DNA of 64,000 nucleotides from Trypanosoma brucei gambiense DAL972 (taxonomy: Eukaryota; Euglenozoa; Kinetoplastea; Trypanosomatida; Trypanosomatidae), in the NCBI RefSeq assembly GCF_000210295.1, contig NC_026738.1:496001-560000 (forward strand). The letters run 5' to 3'. The position numbers and the translations under genes were made by a program. Shown here piece after piece: positions 47,151 to 56,946 of this stretch. Every line of letters starts with the position of its first letter. Position 1 is the stretch's first letter. The notes under the pieces were generated by a model. It was not told where the DNA came from and did no database searches. It was given only the letters and a program-made list of their open reading frames with translations.

Positions 47151-49022
47151 ATGGCGAGAGTAGTAGGTGGCAAAAAGGGTAAAGGGCAAATGCACGAAGA
47201 GGACCCCGAAGTGGCCAAGTATAAGCAGAGCGTTATCGATGTGGGGCAACGAACACAGTTGGAGCTCCTGCAGGCAGAAGTGCGGCACAACAAAGAATGT
47301 CTCACAGCTTTGCGCCTGGAAAATAAACGACTTAATGTAATTCTTCAGCAGGCGCAGCGGGGTCAGCGACGCGGTGTAGAGATCGATCCGCTGCGCCGTG
47401 AGGAGGAGCAACTGCATAACAAACTTTGCTTGCTGAAGCGCAGCCTCAACAGTGTGCACGGAAAGAAAGAGGAGCTCACCAAAGAGATTGCGCGGACTGT
47501 AGAGGAGACGGGATATATTCTCCAGGAGGGAAAGTTCACAACGGACAACTCCGCCATGGGCCAAAAGATTCGTGGCCTTGAGAACCGTTTGGACAAGTGC
47601 CTCATTAAGCACAACGAGGTGAATGCCATTCGCCGCACATACGAGGCGCTTTTGGAGCGGTTACAGCAAGAGCAGGCGGGATTTGATACTCAGCTCGCAG
47701 CAATGGAAAAAACGTTGCAGAACAAAGAGAAGGATCTCTGCGATCTCAACACAGTAGCAGCCGAGGCATCGAACGGAAGGGATGCGGCTAAGGCAGAGGT
47801 GCTGCGGCTGAAGGCACAACTTACGCGGGAGCGCCGGGCACAAAATAAGGATCTGGAGGAGAGGCGGGCATTTGTGATGACGAAACAAAAACAGTTGGAC
47901 CGCAAGGCGCAACGGTTAAAGGATAAAATTGAAAGGGATGAGGAGCGTCGTGCTGGTCAGCACATGGCCGGTGGGAACCAACAAAAGAAAGTCTCTCGGG
48001 TGACCACACAGAAGCCAGAAAGGAGGGAGGATGTAGAGCAACAGCAGCAGCTGCGTGAGGCTTACAATAAACTCAAAGAGGTCACTATGAGTAACACAGT
48101 GGATGAAGTCATCTCAAAACTACAGGAGCGCCAGGATGCGAACGCCCAGCTAATGCAGACGGCGGAAGAGGCGGAGGAAGCAGATGCCATGCTAAAGGAG
48201 GAGCGAAGCCAACTTATGGAGGAGTGGGAGAAATTACAACAGCAGAATGTTGTTCACAGGAGTGTGTTGAAGGGCGAAAACCAAAAGCCGCCGGCGACGG
48301 AAGAACGCACCACTGGGGGCGCGAACTCTGTCGCGAATGTTGCCGAGCAGCGCGCACTTGTGCGCCGCCGTGTGCTGGAAGAGTTTGAATCGTACCTCAA
48401 CGATCGGAAGAACGAGCTTAATGTGGCGCAGCGCGTACAAGAGGGACTTGGGCAGCTGCTGATGGATCTTGGCGCTGGCGTCCAGCGTCTAGCAGACACC
48501 GTGGCTTGTGCCACGATCAATGTCATGTCCGCTTCTACACACGTGTCGATGTTTGATGAGGTGTGTGAAGATGAATTAGCCTTCTGTAATGCACGCGGTG
48601 ACTCAATCGTTAGCGTATTGAACTCGACGGCAGCAAAGCTGGAAAATATGTTAGAGCTTGTGGATGTGGAGGATGTGGCATCGGTGGCGACGTCCATTTA
48701 TAACTGGCGTTATTCTCTTCCTCCAACAAACGTATGCATTCGTCTCGAAACCTCCGCCACACCGGCAGATGGCGGGAGCGGTGAGTTGGGCAGTGATCAC
48801 TCGGATTCCGGTGGTGTGAGCGGTAAAGGACGCCGCACTTCGGCAGATGAAATGCCCGTCGGCTGCCGAAGATGGTTTGGACCAGCTCCTACCGACGATT
48901 TCCCAGAAAATGAAATTCACGATCGTCATGAGCTGAAGCAGATGTCCATCGCAACCGTAGAGAGGGAGCGGAAGAAAGCGCGGAAGCTGCAGCAGCAGCG
49001 AGTGAAGGATGAAACCATATGA
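47151..49022 (+). CDS. Coiled-coil protein similar to ODAD3/CCDC151 (ODA10)
   Basis: 623 residues, nearly all coiled coil. The segment at about 141-200 (GLENRLDKCLIKHNEVNAIR, then RTYEALLERLQQEQAGFDTQ and LAAMEKTLQNKEKDL) resembles what I recall of ODAD3/CCDC151, the ciliary protein needed to assemble or dock outer dynein arms (Chlamydomonas ODA10). A role in the trypanosome flagellum follows if that is right. A Lys/Arg-rich N-terminus (MARVVGGKKGKG) and a Ser/Gly-rich patch near residues 540-570 flank the coils. The open frame runs upstream to 46851 through the pyrimidine tract, which is not plausible protein. The start at 47151 is the natural choice, but no AG lies between the tract and this ATG, so Met14 (47190) is an alternative. 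Confidence 0.72.
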   Translation: MARVVGGKKGKGQMHEEDPEVAKYKQSVIDVGQRTQLELLQAEVRHNKECLTALRLENKRLNVILQQAQRGQRRGVEIDPLRREEEQLHNKLCLLKRSLNSVHGKKEELTKEIARTVEETGYILQEGKFTTDNSAMGQKIRGLENRLDKCLIKHNEVNAIRRTYEALLERLQQEQAGFDTQLAAMEKTLQNKEKDLCDLNTVAAEASNGRDAAKAEVLRLKAQLTRERRAQNKDLEERRAFVMTKQKQLDRKAQRLKDKIERDEERRAGQHMAGGNQQKKVSRVTTQKPERREDVEQQQQLREAYNKLKEVTMSNTVDEVISKLQERQDANAQLMQTAEEAEEADAMLKEERSQLMEEWEKLQQQNVVHRSVLKGENQKPPATEERTTGGANSVANVAEQRALVRRRVLEEFESYLNDRKNELNVAQRVQEGLGQLLMDLGAGVQRLADTVACATINVMSASTHVSMFDEVCEDELAFCNARGDSIVSVLNSTAAKLENMLELVDVEDVASVATSIYNWRYSLPPTNVCIRLETSATPADGGSGELGSDHSDSGGVSGKGRRTSADEMPVGCRRWFGPAPTDDFPENEIHDRHELKQMSIATVERERKKARKLQQQRVKDETI

Positions 49023-49900
49023 GGTAGCGGACTGGGTGATTTTTGATAGTGGTGAACTGAGCCCACTTTTTTAATTATTTTTCCTCACTGTTGTTAGCGT
49101 GTGTGTTGAGGGAAATGGGGGGGAGGTGATGTTGTGGTAAATGACGGAGTACTTTCACGCCTGGTAGAGGTTGTGGAAGGATGGTGCGGTAGGGGGAGGG
49201 GCCCTCTGCCTGCCCAATGTAAAGGAGTGGATGGAAGGAGGTAAACGGCAGGAAGACAGAGGTAAAGGAAAGGGATTGAAGAGAAAGGGGACGTGATCAC
49301 ATAAAACCAAAATTAGAAGTAGGGACCAGCTTGGCAGACTGCGCGAAGAGAGCACCATGTGCATACCAAACAAACTGAAGCAAACAAGAACCCGAACAGG
49401 TTATATAAATTTGGTGATTTGGTTTCTCTTGTTTGGCGGGCTGGCTTGTTGCTTCTCACCGCTTTGTAGTTGTGCTTGAGAGGCTTGTGAAATTCCTCTC
49501 GCTAGTTTTCACCTCCACGCCTTACATGTATTTGTTCCCTTTTATTTTGTCACTTCCATTCAACTCGTTAAACGGTACACCCGTCTGTATATGTATATGT
49601 ATATATATACACAGGTACTGTTTAGGGAAACAGAACGATTGATGTTTATTGATGCCCTGCTGCGGCTGCGATTGCAGAACTCAAAGACAAAAAGATATTG
49701 AAAAGAGGAAAGGACTCGAGGCGAAATGTTGGCTTCACGTTGCCACCCTCGCCTTCGTGTGAAAATAATTCTCTGTGTGCTAGCCTGCTTTTTCCAATTT
49801 CTTCCATGATTTTCTTTTTCTCACGTTCTGTTTTTCCTTTTGTTTCTGCTTGAATATCACCGCTAGCCCACAAGGCAGTTGTTTATCCAATTGTTACCTC
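49023..49900 (+). other. Spacer upstream of the 1167-residue gene
   Basis: 878 bp without a supported gene. A strong pyrimidine tract (49808-49850) is followed by CGCTAG (AG at 49865-49866), leaving a 34-nt leader without ATG. Short TA-rich stretch near 49590-49610. Confidence 0.65.
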
Positions 49901-52900
49901 ATGGAGAATCTCTCTCATGAGGATAAATCCATCGGAGCCTTTGGTACCAGACCTGGCACCCACCGACGGAAAAGACGTTACCGCCATTCGTATGCGGAAT
50001 CCGACCTCTCGCGGCGAATGTATTTACTTGCAGCTTCCTTGTCTATCGAACCGAATCTATTGCGCCACTATGTCGCCAGCGTGCGTGGCGGGGTAGTCCG
50101 GGGTCGGCGTGTAGTAGATACGGATAAGGATTCAATTAGTGAAGAGGGGTTGCTAGTTCCTACAGTTGATGTTCCTCAGCAGTCCGTATGCTCGCCGCTG
50201 TCGAGCGAAGCGGCGCCTTGTACAGGGGATGCGATCGAGCAGAACATTCCGTCAGAACTCCAGGCAATACTTGAGGCGCTGGTCCTGCCTTTTGCAAAGA
50301 GGCAGTCGAATTTTAGAAGTCCCACGAGAAGGAAAGGTCCCTCTTCCGTACCAGTGTCAACCAATAAGTTGCTACTCAGGAAAAATAGGAAGGTGTCAAG
50401 TTTACATTGGGAAGTGACCGGGGGGACGTCCACTAAGAAAAATGGGAGTCATGCTGGAAGTTGGGGATGGGGTTCATTCATGAAGTCAGATGTAAGAGCA
50501 TCAACAGCAAGCCGCAACCCACTCAGTTGCTCAGACCATGACGGTCTCGAATCAGCGTGTTATGAGGATAGGAGGGGAGATATCCGTAGTTCTAGCGCCA
50601 CTATGATCAGCACGTGTAGCAGTTTTAGTAGCAGTTTCTCTTCCTCCTGTAGCCAGGGGAGCTACGTGCATGAGGAAGAAGAAATATCGAACGGAGCATT
50701 TCCACTTTTGCTTGGGGAAGAAGGGGAACCTCAAAGTATTGACCCTCTCCCGTTCGATACGGCAGCGGAGGCAGAAATGCCGGTACCGAGGCGTCGTTGT
50801 AACAACGCAATCGAAGGGGACAACAGTTCCAACATGTGCCACGCCACAGAAAAGCTTTTAGAGGAGTTGGTGAGGCCTCTTCTTCTGGCTCGAGAAAATT
50901 TGCGGCCACCTACCATTTCAAGTGGTGATGGCAACGCGAATAAGGCGGCTTATTTAGGACAGTGCATGCAGCTTCTGCCGCAGGAGCTCCGCACCACAGC
51001 GGGGGTGACCCGACTATGCAGTTTGTACCCTCCATTCGCCTCATTGCTCCTCGAAGCATTCGTCAAGGAGAGTGCACAGAGATGTTCAATGAGTGCGATT
51101 ACTCGCATCGTTGTCTCGCGTCTTACAGAACTTGTGGCTCCTGTTCTTCTTTCGCAACGGATGCGGCCGCGTAGCGATGACTGCGTCGACGTGGCGAAAA
51201 CACCTGAGAAAGTGACCGGGGTACCCCAAAGCGAGACTTACCACACCATGGCGATTCGTGCGCAACAATCTCTAGCAAGAACAATACTGTCCCTTGTTGG
51301 TATGCTTGATGACTCTTTGTGGACACTCACACTCTGCGGTATCCTCATCCGATTGCAGCTGGTGAGCCCCACGGAGCTTTACCCTATACTTCACCGCCAC
51401 GCACATGAGCTCTCCAAATTACCTCAGCAGTGGACACACGAAGTTGCACTTGCTTACTGCATTGTTACATACGAGGGATTGAAATGGGCGGCGTTGGCGG
51501 AAGAGGAGAGGTGTAATAATAAAAAAACATTCAAACAGGAAGAGAGTCTGTTGTCAGTTGGCAAGGACGAGGGAGCACAACGTGCAACTCAGGACGGTGA
51601 GTCGGAGGTGATATCACAGATCAGTATCACACAAATTTTCATTGAAGACACGTTTGGCAGGACATCGGGCATCCCGAATGCGCGAGGCGGCGAACACAGG
51701 GAGATTGAAGAGCACGACTTGACAAATGTCTTTGAGATGATGGTGAGCTCTATGAAAGGCCAGAACATAAACTATACACAAGGCGAAGGAGGAGGCATCA
51801 CTCCTCCCATTAATGCTCCATCTCCCTCCGCCGAAACGGCGTTGGCCGTGCCCCATCAACCACACGATGTTCAAAACAGCGGAAACAGTAAATCTAATTC
51901 GGTTGCTACTAATGAGGTTCAGTGGAACTTCCCAGAGAAGGTTCCCACAGAAGTGTCGGTCCCCGTGGCTACTGTTATGACTTGCATGATGTTATGCGCC
52001 GGACCGCAGAGCGAACGAACTGTCGTAAAACTTGGGCAGTGGTGTCTTCGCTGCCTGATTGTCTTGCGTGCTGCACCGTGCGCAGTGGGGCTTACACATA
52101 TCATGTTGAAGTACCCGCATATTTTGCAGAAGGCAGTAGTTCATTCAGTATTTCTTGAGCAAAACATTAACTATGTCTCGGCCTTGTTAACGGCAACCAA
52201 TTCATTCAACACATCAAACGTTGGATCAAATGAAGGTGGTAACAGTAAGGGCGCCAACTCGAAGGCAACGGTTTCGTTTTGCGAGGCTGTACTCATGGAG
52301 GGTTGCCGCCTGGCTGATGCGGCACTACAGGAACAGTCACGAGTACTCGCAGCTGGCCACCTGCGCTTTGTGTGGGACAATAGCGCACAAGCAAATGGCG
52401 CGTTCGTTGGCAAATTACATCCCTTGTTGTACGAGCTACAGGAGGTTCAATGCTACTTGCTCATGGTACTTCAGGCGCTGATAGTGCTGCGCACGGCCTC
52501 TCTCTGCAATGAGGCACAAGAGCAGTTGGCCAATTTGTTCGTAACTAGTGCCCGCCTGCGTGTGGCCACGGCAACCACAGGGGCAAATAACACGACCGCG
52601 CCCGCGGATCGAGGAGTTGGTGACAGTTGTGAAGAGAGTAGCTTGGTCTCAAGTCAGTTCGTGCAACTCGTAGACGAAGTGTTTCGCACAGTAGCGTGCG
52701 CTGCTGACGTTTTCCTGCATTTTTCTACTGGTTGTCCACGGCGGTTCTGCGAGTCCCTTGGGCCTTTGTCAGAACCTCAAAACACATTGTTTGATGAACT
52801 TCGGCGCAGTGGGGCATGGGATGCACACGTTGAGTATCTTGAGACTGTACAAGCTGCAGCAACCGCGTACTCCGTTTCACCACCTTCCCCTCTCATATCA

Positions 52901-53404
52901 CATCCCTCAAAAACCAATGATAAGGGCGCAGAGGCGTCACATGCCGCCACGACTTCGTCAAGTGAACCACATGGTGAGGTGGCATGTGACTCGACGCATA
53001 TGACGCCTTTGACGGTGCGAGAGATGATTGCGCATACTGAAGCGGTGGTGGGGGACGCAGTTTCTCAACAGGATGGGGGTGAAGGTGAGACGCCACTAGT
53101 GGCTGGGAGGCTACCGTGTTCTGGCGAGCCCTTTAGTTTCTCGGGAGCAGTGGAAGAATGCAGTAATGGTAGCGCTGCCGGCGTTGGAGGTCTTACTGCA
53201 AGACAGAAGCATTGGTGGCTGCGGCGCATGATTGTATATTTTATGGAGCGGTGGTGGCATTGCCGGGGTGGTGTGCAGGTGGTTTTTCCACTTGCCTCTT
53301 CGTTAGTTGGGTATGACAACCTCGGGTCAAACGCTGACAACCTTAAGTTGCTAAGCGGTGTCGCTGAGAGAAGTTTCCTTCAGTGCTGTGCCCAATCCTT
53401 CTGA
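49901..53404 (+). CDS. Large orphan protein, 1167 residues
   Basis: Unrecognised. The N-terminal third is basic or Ser-rich, with a striking Ser/Cys run (STCSSFSSSFSSSCSQGS) near residues 245-262 and then an acidic patch. A short motif of the form L-x2-LV-x-P-x-LL-x-R recurs: ILEALVLPFAKRQSNFRSP (about 124-142), LLEELVRPLLLARENLRPP (about 320-338) and RLTELVAPVLLSQRMRPRS (about 407-425). The second half (about 440-1160) is mostly helical, as in helical-repeat scaffolds, interrupted by Ser/Asn/Gly-rich linkers (about 650-690 and 1010-1100). There is no signal peptide or clear membrane span. The function is not known. The start is the first ATG after the acceptor at 49866. Confidence 0.82.
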   Translation: MENLSHEDKSIGAFGTRPGTHRRKRRYRHSYAESDLSRRMYLLAASLSIEPNLLRHYVASVRGGVVRGRRVVDTDKDSISEEGLLVPTVDVPQQSVCSPLSSEAAPCTGDAIEQNIPSELQAILEALVLPFAKRQSNFRSPTRRKGPSSVPVSTNKLLLRKNRKVSSLHWEVTGGTSTKKNGSHAGSWGWGSFMKSDVRASTASRNPLSCSDHDGLESACYEDRRGDIRSSSATMISTCSSFSSSFSSSCSQGSYVHEEEEISNGAFPLLLGEEGEPQSIDPLPFDTAAEAEMPVPRRRCNNAIEGDNSSNMCHATEKLLEELVRPLLLARENLRPPTISSGDGNANKAAYLGQCMQLLPQELRTTAGVTRLCSLYPPFASLLLEAFVKESAQRCSMSAITRIVVSRLTELVAPVLLSQRMRPRSDDCVDVAKTPEKVTGVPQSETYHTMAIRAQQSLARTILSLVGMLDDSLWTLTLCGILIRLQLVSPTELYPILHRHAHELSKLPQQWTHEVALAYCIVTYEGLKWAALAEEERCNNKKTFKQEESLLSVGKDEGAQRATQDGESEVISQISITQIFIEDTFGRTSGIPNARGGEHREIEEHDLTNVFEMMVSSMKGQNINYTQGEGGGITPPINAPSPSAETALAVPHQPHDVQNSGNSKSNSVATNEVQWNFPEKVPTEVSVPVATVMTCMMLCAGPQSERTVVKLGQWCLRCLIVLRAAPCAVGLTHIMLKYPHILQKAVVHSVFLEQNINYVSALLTATNSFNTSNVGSNEGGNSKGANSKATVSFCEAVLMEGCRLADAALQEQSRVLAAGHLRFVWDNSAQANGAFVGKLHPLLYELQEVQCYLLMVLQALIVLRTASLCNEAQEQLANLFVTSARLRVATATTGANNTTAPADRGVGDSCEESSLVSSQFVQLVDEVFRTVACAADVFLHFSTGCPRRFCESLGPLSEPQNTLFDELRRSGAWDAHVEYLETVQAAATAYSVSPPSPLISHPSKTNDKGAEASHAATTSSSEPHGEVACDSTHMTPLTVREMIAHTEAVVGDAVSQQDGGEGETPLVAGRLPCSGEPFSFSGAVEECSNGSAAGVGGLTARQKHWWLRRMIVYFMERWWHCRGGVQVVFPLASSLVGYDNLGSNADNLKLLSGVAERSFLQCCAQSF

Positions 53405-53953
53405 TCGTCGCCTTTCTGTTCACTTCGTTAAACCCAGTGCGTGTATGTGTTTGTGCACCTTCACTCTGGACTACGAGCAACTCGGTGGAAAGGCGAAGTA
53501 AGGAAGGGGGACAGGGTATTACAGTTGATTTCGATGCAAACACATCCCTTAAAATCGAACAAAAAAGTGCCATTTTGCCCCTTCCAAGGCAAAGGTGAGG
53601 GCCAGGACAAAGTACAGAGGGGTGCGTTCACGTAATTGTACAACACATGAAGATCGTGTACGCTCATGTTGCTTACATGTTGATTGGTATTCACCCCTCG
53701 GTGCGGCTGTGCGTGTGGCCAAGTTTCTGTGCTTCATATCGTACCCCCCCCTACCTCCCGCATTTTCCCCTCTTTACTTTTTGCTTCCCCTAATCCGGGT
53801 GCTGAGTTATACTCGGTACTTTAGCCGCATCTCAAGGGTTCAGCAGCGGCATTGAAAGAAAAAAAAAAAGAAAGGTAACCAGTGTTATCGAGAACTAGTG
53901 GTGCAAGTGATTGACCACCTTCATTTGGCGTCGTGGCGTATGTTAACAGCGCT
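53405..53953 (+). other. Spacer upstream of the CCDC13-like gene
   Basis: 549 bp without a supported gene. A pyrimidine-rich block at 53740-53790 precedes AGs near 53803 and 53824. Confidence 0.6.
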
Positions 53954-55852
53954 ATGCACGCGGGAGGAACAAGTAGTAATTCCAGCGGTCACGATCCGGT
54001 TATGGATGATATCGCGGAATTGAAAGCACTGCTGCAGAACGGTGGTTTGACAAGTGATATTTTGGAGGGGAAATATTTAAACCAGCTTCGGCGTGCAAGG
54101 CAGTTAAATGTCCAGTTGGAGACTGAGCGGACACGCGCACGACAGCTAACGGTGCAGTTGGAAGCGCTAAGGGAAGAAAAGCGAAAGGCTGGTGATCGAA
54201 ACTCTGAACAGTCAGGAAAGGAGGGCCGTCGGCGCCGTCAATCATCGGAGCGGGCCACGAACAACGAATCTGATGAAGGACAGCAAAATGTCACAGCTCT
54301 TCGCGAGCGCCTCGATAGGGCTTTTGTACAGTTAAGTGATGCCAAAGTACAGTTGGAGGAGCAGAAAAAGGAGTCACAGCGACTGCGAAAGATCATTCAG
54401 CAAGAGGTGGGTAACCCTCCACAGGATATAGAGGCACTGTTGAAAGGATCATCCGATAGTTCGCGCGGATGGCGCGGCCGCGCACAGCAGATTGTGCTAC
54501 TGAAAAGCAAGGTGAAGGAATTAGAACGGGCTCTGGGGGCAACTGGGGGCAGCTCGCCGGCAGCGATCGATGGTGGTGGTACTCCGTGTGTGACAAAAAC
54601 GAGCACGCTCTCACTTACGACAGACGCCGTTACAACCACCACAGTGGGGGTGCGTGATAGGGATGACGTTGCGCGAGAGCATGTGGTGGAACTGCAAAGT
54701 CGGCGCCTGCTGCAGCAGCGCGAGCTACAGGATGAACTCGCCCGTCAAAAGGCGGAGCTCGATTCTATGAAGTTACGGTTGACAGCCTCTCAGTCAAGGC
54801 ACGCCAATTTGGAGGCAGACAACAGGCAACTACGGGAACACCTGCAAGCTGTGCTTCAAAAAACCCAAAATGACAACGACCTGATTGATGCCTACCGTGA
54901 GGAGATGGAGGAGTTGCGACACGTGAAAGTGGAACTGCACCAAGCTAAGGTGGAGCTGCAAAAATGGGAAGAGTGGTGTAGCAGCGCGCAGCAGCGGAAC
55001 CCACGAGAGTTGGAACGTTTGGAAGAACAAACCCCTGGCATGTGTGACAAGTCACGGGATGCACGGTATCGGACGGACGGTGGTGATGCAGGAATTGACG
55101 TGAATACTGCTGTGGCTCTCGCCGGTGCCGACACTGCCATCGAGTTGAACCGTTTGAGGCTGGAGAATTTGCAACTCAAGAGCTTGCTTACGCGTTATGA
55201 AGATCATGGCGATGGGGGTGCTTTAGGTAACGAATCTCCAACAGGACAGAATAAGGGGCAGCAAGATGATATGGCGCTCTTAATACATTGGTTGAAGAGT
55301 TTCATCTCTCCGCGGTCGGGTGAGGCTGACACCAACAAGGGGGTGGGCTCGCAGGCGGTGGTGAGTGATTCTGTTGTAGGGGTGGATTGGCAGGGGAGGG
55401 TGGCGGAGGTTTTGCGACGAGCTCATAGCGCCGTTACCTTTTTGGAGAAACAGCAACAAGAACAGGGTGAGAGGTTAAGCAAGTGCTATGAGACAATCCG
55501 GCAACTGCAGGCCGAACTGAAGCAACGACCCGGGAAGCGAGAGAAGAAACCGAAGGGAAACCATGTAGGTGATGGTGATGCAACCGGTGGTGAGAAGGAT
55601 GATGATGATGGCGAATTGGTGAACATTCTTTTGCAGGAGAACGTGGCTTTGAAGCAACGTGTGAAAGTTATGCAGGACCTACTCAACAAAGAAAGGGCTG
55701 CGTACGAATCGCTGCGTTCCTTTTCAGCCGCATCAGGCACCAGCGATGCGCCAACAGCAGCGGCGTACCTGAAGCTGAAGCGCGATTATGAGGAACTGCG
55801 TGCTGCTTTCAATTGTGCTCAGGCGGAGCTTCTTCGAAACGATGCGGCGTGA
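53954..55852 (+). CDS. Coiled-coil protein similar to CCDC13
   Basis: 632 residues, largely coiled coil, with an acidic DDIAELKALLQNGG near the start and Gly-rich breaks. The block at about 118-195 (LEEQKKESQRLRKIIQQEVG, then IEALLKGSSDSSRGWRGRAQ and QIVLLKSKVKELERALG) matches the distinctive RGRAQQI segment I recall from CCDC13, a centriolar-satellite and ciliogenesis protein conserved in flagellates. The spacing of helix, short loop and WRGRAQQI is the main evidence. A basal-body or flagellum role is inferred from the family. A second Met at 54003 starts right before the acidic helix and is an alternative start; the longer frame from 53933 begins with GTG. Confidence 0.7.
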   Translation: MHAGGTSSNSSGHDPVMDDIAELKALLQNGGLTSDILEGKYLNQLRRARQLNVQLETERTRARQLTVQLEALREEKRKAGDRNSEQSGKEGRRRRQSSERATNNESDEGQQNVTALRERLDRAFVQLSDAKVQLEEQKKESQRLRKIIQQEVGNPPQDIEALLKGSSDSSRGWRGRAQQIVLLKSKVKELERALGATGGSSPAAIDGGGTPCVTKTSTLSLTTDAVTTTTVGVRDRDDVAREHVVELQSRRLLQQRELQDELARQKAELDSMKLRLTASQSRHANLEADNRQLREHLQAVLQKTQNDNDLIDAYREEMEELRHVKVELHQAKVELQKWEEWCSSAQQRNPRELERLEEQTPGMCDKSRDARYRTDGGDAGIDVNTAVALAGADTAIELNRLRLENLQLKSLLTRYEDHGDGGALGNESPTGQNKGQQDDMALLIHWLKSFISPRSGEADTNKGVGSQAVVSDSVVGVDWQGRVAEVLRRAHSAVTFLEKQQQEQGERLSKCYETIRQLQAELKQRPGKREKKPKGNHVGDGDATGGEKDDDDGELVNILLQENVALKQRVKVMQDLLNKERAAYESLRSFSAASGTSDAPTAAAYLKLKRDYEELRAAFNCAQAELLRNDAA

Positions 55853-56298
55853 TACCATAGATATTCTATTGTTGTTTAATATTGTGGATTTCAAATGGTG
55901 GTGGCGTGTTACACGCCACGCGTACTTTTGTCCGTCCACACATTCCCTCTTCTCAGAAAATGGTGGGTGAATACGCTTCCTTCTCCCCCTTCCCCCAACT
56001 GCGTGCGATGAGATGTTTTCCACCGTGCGACCCATTTATTTTTTTATTACTCCCCTAACCTGCGTCTTCCCGTAATGATGTATTCACTGCTTCTTTTGTT
56101 TTCGTAAAGTGTTTTGAAAAGGAAAAAGAACAGAAGGCAATAACCCGAAAGGGAGGAGGGGGGTATAATATAATATACGAGACAACAGTGGTAAACGCGC
56201 GCCAAGTGGGGTGGGGTTTCACATAACTTATTTTCATTTCCGTTCTAAGGAAATAGTAATACAGAAGTATCTCCATATTGCATAAGTTGCTGAGGAAA
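55853..56298 (+). other. Spacer upstream of signal peptidase subunit gene
   Basis: 446 bp without a gene. AG at 56248-56249 after a T/C tract is the likely acceptor, leaving 49 nt of leader without ATG. Confidence 0.65.
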
Positions 56299-56946
56299 AT
56301 GCATTCCCTTTGGGTGCGCGTGGCAGAGATTTGTTCAATGGCTATGATGAGTTGCTTTACTGGTGTTATGCTTCTCGTGGCTAGCAGCATCGTCATGTCG
56401 CAACTCCAGCCCCCGAAACCCATTATCAAAGATTTTAATGTGGGAATTAGTCCATTGGTGCAAACGCGATTACCTCTCGTCTTTGCTCAGGGCGAATACC
56501 CCCCGCCTATGCAAGATGTGTTGTTGGTTGGAATTAGCCTCAAAGCCGATTTCTCCGCAGTGTGGGATTGGAACACAAAACACATGTACGTCGCTTGCAT
56601 CGGCCGCTACCACACCAAAAGCAACATGACCGTTGGGGGAGTGAATCTACAAAAAACACATGATGTGACGATATTTGACAAGGTGCTGCGTAGCAAGGAG
56701 GAAGCAGCCAATTGGACACTCGACAACGCGAAGAAGTACGCCCTCGAGAACGAGGAACTCGGTTCACTTGCAGGAGCGGCTGTGGAATTGATGATCCTAT
56801 ACCACCCGATGCGGCATTACGGGTACTCACCGTACTATACAGTACAGCCTGGTAAGAATCCGGTGATGTTCCAACTGCCAACCGCTTATGAGAAAAGAAC
56901 TGAGGAGGACGACAAAAATGCCATGTGCAGCAGAGGATACGCGTAG
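56299..56946 (+). CDS. Signal peptidase complex subunit 3 (SPC22/23)
   Basis: Accessory subunit of the ER signal peptidase, required for activity in yeast and animals. The 215-residue protein is a single-pass type II membrane protein with a span at about residues 11-34 (ICSMAMMSCFTGVMLLVASS and on). The luminal domain contains the family hallmark: SLKADFSAVWDWNTKHMYV (around 83-101), corresponding to the conserved LFNWNTKQLF-type strand. TIFDKVLRSKEEA (around 129-141) corresponds to the conserved W/FDKII strand. One or two N-glycosylation sequons are present (NMT, NWT). The length is slightly above that of the yeast and human proteins. The first ATG after the acceptor at 56249 is used. Confidence 0.88.
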   Translation: MHSLWVRVAEICSMAMMSCFTGVMLLVASSIVMSQLQPPKPIIKDFNVGISPLVQTRLPLVFAQGEYPPPMQDVLLVGISLKADFSAVWDWNTKHMYVACIGRYHTKSNMTVGGVNLQKTHDVTIFDKVLRSKEEAANWTLDNAKKYALENEELGSLAGAAVELMILYHPMRHYGYSPYYTVQPGKNPVMFQLPTAYEKRTEEDDKNAMCSRGYA

